Under the pieces are notes generated by a model. That model had not been told where the DNA came from. It did not search any database and worked only from the letters and a program-made list of their open reading frames with translations. The translations under genes were made by a program, and so were the position numbers. Positions 5,786 to 7,754 of a stretch of 7,754 bases of DNA are shown one piece after another (within the stretch, counting starts at the first letter, position 1; each line of letters starts with the position of its first letter). Source of the DNA: Thiobacillus sp. UBA2186 (GTDB lineage: Bacteria > Pseudomonadota > Gammaproteobacteria > Burkholderiales > Thiobacillaceae); contig DCVO01000140.1 in NCBI GenBank assembly GCA_002327405.1, positions 4,567-12,320 on the forward strand. The letters are read 5' to 3'.

Positions 5786-7411
5786 TCATGCTTTTTCCTC
5801 GTGATATTCGTCGTCGATGTTCACCGCCCAGATGGCCGATTTGTCTGTCTTCCCGGCAATGATGTTGTCGACCGCCATCTTCGCCGTCAGCATGGAATGG
5901 TCCTGGTTGTTGTAACGGTGCATGCCGTTGCGGCCGACAGGATATAGATTGGCAATTCCATCCAGAAATGCCCGCACCTTGCCAAACTCTGCGTAGCTCC
6001 CGAAATACGCCGGATAGGCCTTGGGCATGCGGATAACCACGCTGTCCAGCACCGCGCCCTCTTCGACCAGGCCTATTTTGGCAAGCTCCCGTTTGCCGAG
6101 GTCCTTGAGTTCCTCATCCGGCAAGGACCACAGCGGATCGCCTTCATTGCAGAAATACTCCAGCCCCACCCACACCGTTCCGGGGTCCGCCACCATGTAA
6201 GGGCTCCAGTTGTTGAAGATTTGCAGCCTACCGACCTTGACGTCGCGCTCCTGGATGTAAATCCAGTTGTCGGGCGGCATGTGGCTTGCCAGTTTTGACC
6301 GCGATTGGGGGTTGGGCTTCATGCCAGACAACAGCAGGCCGACGGTGATGAAATCGCGATAAGGCAGCTCACTCGCAACGCGTCGCACCTCAGCGGGCAC
6401 GTCATCCATGCCCACGACCAGGTCTCTTACCGGCATGGTGGAGAAAACATAATCCCCTTCGAATCTCACATCCTCGCCGGTGGCTGCATTTTCGGCAATC
6501 ACGGCCGTCACACGGTCGCCTGACCTGATCAAATTTTGCACTTTGTGGCCGAAGCGGATTTCCCCGCCCCTTTCCCTCACCTGGCCGGCCACCTCTTCCC
6601 ACATCTGGCCGGGGCCGAATTTCGGGTACAGGAAACGCTCGATCAGCGAAGTTTCCACCCGCTTCTGCGCCACGTCCCTGCGCGCCGGCAGCAGGCTCCT
6701 GATGGCATGCAGCACGGCCTTGCCGATGCTCAGGCCCTTGATGCGCTGCGCCCCCCACTCCGCGCTGATTTCCTGGCAGGGCACGCCCCATACCTTTTCC
6801 GTGTAATCCTTGAAGAAGGTGAGATAAAGCTCACGGCCGAAGCGGTTGATCAGAAAATCCTCCAGTGATTTTTCCGGCCTGCGCGGAAATAGCCTCGCCA
6901 AGACGTAGCTCGTGCCGATGCGCGCCACCCGCACCAGGCCAAGATTGGCCAGCGTCTGGCGACTGAGCTTGAGTGGATAGTCGAAGAACTTGCGCAAAAA
7001 ATAGATGCGCGACAGGCGCGAGCGCACCATGAACAGACGCTCGCCCTCTGCCGTTGCGCCACCCATGGCAAGTTCGCGCGTCTTGTTTTGGTAAGCGATC
7101 TCGATTTTATCCTCGCCAGTCGCCTGCACCGGCAGGATTTCCTTCCACCAGTCCATGACCCAATCGGATTTGGAGAAGAATCGATGGCCGCCGATGTCGA
7201 TGCGGTTGCCGCGGTAGTTCACCGTGCGCGAAATCCCCCCCACGCAATCGTCCGCCTCCAGCACGATGGGCTTGATGTCAGTACGGCGGAGGAGTTCAAG
7301 TGCGGCGGTCAGGCCTGCCGGACCGGCGCCGACGATGACGGCGCATTTTTTTTGCTTTAAGTTGTTTACTGCCTCGGCATCACTAGCTTGTTGCAGTATT
7401 GGATTAGCCAT
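5786..7411 (-). CDS. FAD-dependent oxidoreductase, UDP-galactopyranose-mutase-like (PRK07208 type)
   Basis: The 541-residue protein has an N-terminal FAD-binding Rossmann fold with [10 protein letters not shown] (25-34), acidic E52 at the end of the second strand for the ribose, and [19 protein letters not shown] (58-76). The C-terminal FAD motif is [15 protein letters not shown] (493-507). In between are [21 protein letters not shown] (203-223) and RYRDF-like YRDFITVG (351-358). This layout matches a family near UDP-galactopyranose mutases and protoporphyrinogen-oxidase-like amine oxidases (COG1232). True UGMs are shorter, near 370-400 residues, so mutase activity is not assured. It probably acts on a nucleotide- or lipid-linked sugar, inferred from its neighbours. 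ATG 7411 lacks a clear Shine-Dalgarno. It is the first gene of the operon, with about 120 bases to the next preferred start. Confidence 0.88.
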   Translation of the reverse strand: MANPILQQASDAEAVNNLKQKKCAVIVGAGPAGLTAALELLRRTDIKPIVLEADDCVGGISRTVNYRGNRIDIGGHRFFSKSDWVMDWWKEILPVQATGEDKIEIAYQNKTRELAMGGATAEGERLFMVRSRLSRIYFLRKFFDYPLKLSRQTLANLGLVRVARIGTSYVLARLFPRRPEKSLEDFLINRFGRELYLTFFKDYTEKVWGVPCQEISAEWGAQRIKGLSIGKAVLHAIRSLLPARRDVAQKRVETSLIERFLYPKFGPGQMWEEVAGQVRERGGEIRFGHKVQNLIRSGDRVTAVIAENAATGEDVRFEGDYVFSTMPVRDLVVGMDDVPAEVRRVASELPYRDFITVGLLLSGMKPNPQSRSKLASHMPPDNWIYIQERDVKVGRLQIFNNWSPYMVADPGTVWVGLEYFCNEGDPLWSLPDEELKDLGKRELAKIGLVEEGAVLDSVVIRMPKAYPAYFGSYAEFGKVRAFLDGIANLYPVGRNGMHRYNNQDHSMLTAKMAVDNIIAGKTDKSAIWAVNIDDEYHEEKA

Positions 7412-7572
7412 CTTGAAAGAGCTGATTCACGAAATTTGGTGCGGCGCCATCATTCTCCGGATGGCTTAATTATTAAGCAAACTATATTTTTATATTCAAC
7501 TTAGATTAGCACTAACATACGGCATATCCCCAAGAAAGCCCGGCCTCACTATCTGCAAAAGGCACAGATTCC
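7412..7572. promoter_or_regulatory. AT-rich divergent intergenic region with a 15-bp palindrome
   Basis: This region separates the leftward operon from the rightward partial gene and should hold both promoters. It is far more AT-rich than the operon (14 G/C in 60 bases at 7461-7520). A perfect palindrome, GCTTAAT-T-ATTAAGC, occupies 7464-7478 and could be an operator. Several -10-like hexamers are present on the minus strand (TATAAA at 7494-7489, TATAGT at 7486-7481), and TTGAAT at 7499-7494 could be a -35. However, no pair reaches a good consensus at 16-18 bp spacing, so I do not fix a transcription start. Confidence 0.5.
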
Positions 7573-7754
7573 ATGTATAAAAATTTTAGGGAAGAAGCAA
7601 TTTATGCACTCATCGCCATAACTTTAGTGTCTGCTGCTACAGCATGGCGTTATACGGCATTCCCCGGGGTTTTTTATTATGACGATGTACAACATTATTA
7701 TCTTGGTCTGATAAAGGAAGTCGTTAGCCAATTACTAATAAGTCAGAAATATGG
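7573..7754 (+). CDS. N-terminal part of a membrane protein, possibly GT-C-like; continues past window
   Basis: The plus-strand frame from ATG 7573 stays open for 60 codons to the window end, starting MYKNFREEAIYALIAITLVS. A short basic/acidic lead is followed by one predicted helix (about 9-26), then WRYTAFPGVFYYDDVQHYYLGLI (key residues: D37, D38, Y42, Y43). An aspartate pair followed by tyrosines directly after the first helix is what many bacterial GT-C glycosyltransferases show in loop 1, so a third sugar-transfer membrane protein is possible, but 60 residues cannot prove it. A weak AAAGG lies 10 bases upstream. Codon choice (TTA, CTA, three ATA, AGG) and about 38% GC differ strongly from the operon, which suggests a different origin. 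I cannot name the gene. Confidence 0.6.
   Translation, partial: MYKNFREEAIYALIAITLVSAATAWRYTAFPGVFYYDDVQHYYLGLIKEVVSQLLISQKY

Noticed and set aside
1..7754. CRISPR array or tandem repeats
   Set aside because: I found no regularly spaced direct repeats on either strand.

Overview
The window is a GC-rich proteobacterial chromosome segment. Hand counts of three 60-base samples inside the operon gave 58-68% GC. A betaproteobacterium is my best guess from the look of the proteins and the tRNA, but no marker here settles the lineage. Almost everything is on the minus strand, so genes are read from high to low coordinates.

Left edge (1-352). Position 44 down to 1 holds the first codons of miaB (tRNA methylthiotransferase), which runs off the window. 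Upstream of it is a roughly 148-bp element bounded by 25-bp near-perfect inverted repeats (61-85 and 184-208). Beyond that is a complete elongator-type tRNA-Met(CAU) gene (308-232) with its own strong sigma70-type promoter (TTGACA, 17 bp, TAGAAT).

Main block (398-7411). Six genes lie on the minus strand in what looks like one operon. In transcription order they are: a large FAD-dependent oxidoreductase of the UDP-galactopyranose-mutase-like/PRK07208 type; a polytopic GT-C-like membrane protein with a soluble C-terminal domain; a DUF2079 polytopic protein; a class I SAM methyltransferase; a GtrA-family four-helix membrane protein; and a GtrB/DPM1-type family 2 glycosyltransferase with two C-terminal helices. 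Spacing is tight downstream: an ATGA overlap between the two polytopic proteins, a 1-base gap into gtrA and a 9-base gap into the GT2. The set resembles an expanded three-component Gtr system. The GT2 would load a sugar onto undecaprenyl phosphate, GtrA would help move the lipid-sugar across the membrane, and one or both polytopic proteins would transfer it to an acceptor outside. The methyltransferase and FAD enzyme would modify a sugar or the acceptor. No polymerase, ABC exporter or ligase is visible, which fits modification of an existing glycan, lipid or protein better than synthesis of a whole polysaccharide. The sugar and acceptor cannot be read from the sequence.

Right edge (7412-7754). 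Composition drops sharply to AT-rich: 14 of 60 bases are G/C at 7461-7520, and about 38% at 7571-7754. This holds an intergenic region with a 15-bp palindrome, then a plus-strand reading frame starting at 7573 that stays open to the window end. It begins like a membrane protein with a GT-C-style acidic first loop. This is probably the edge of a separately acquired piece, divergent from the operon.
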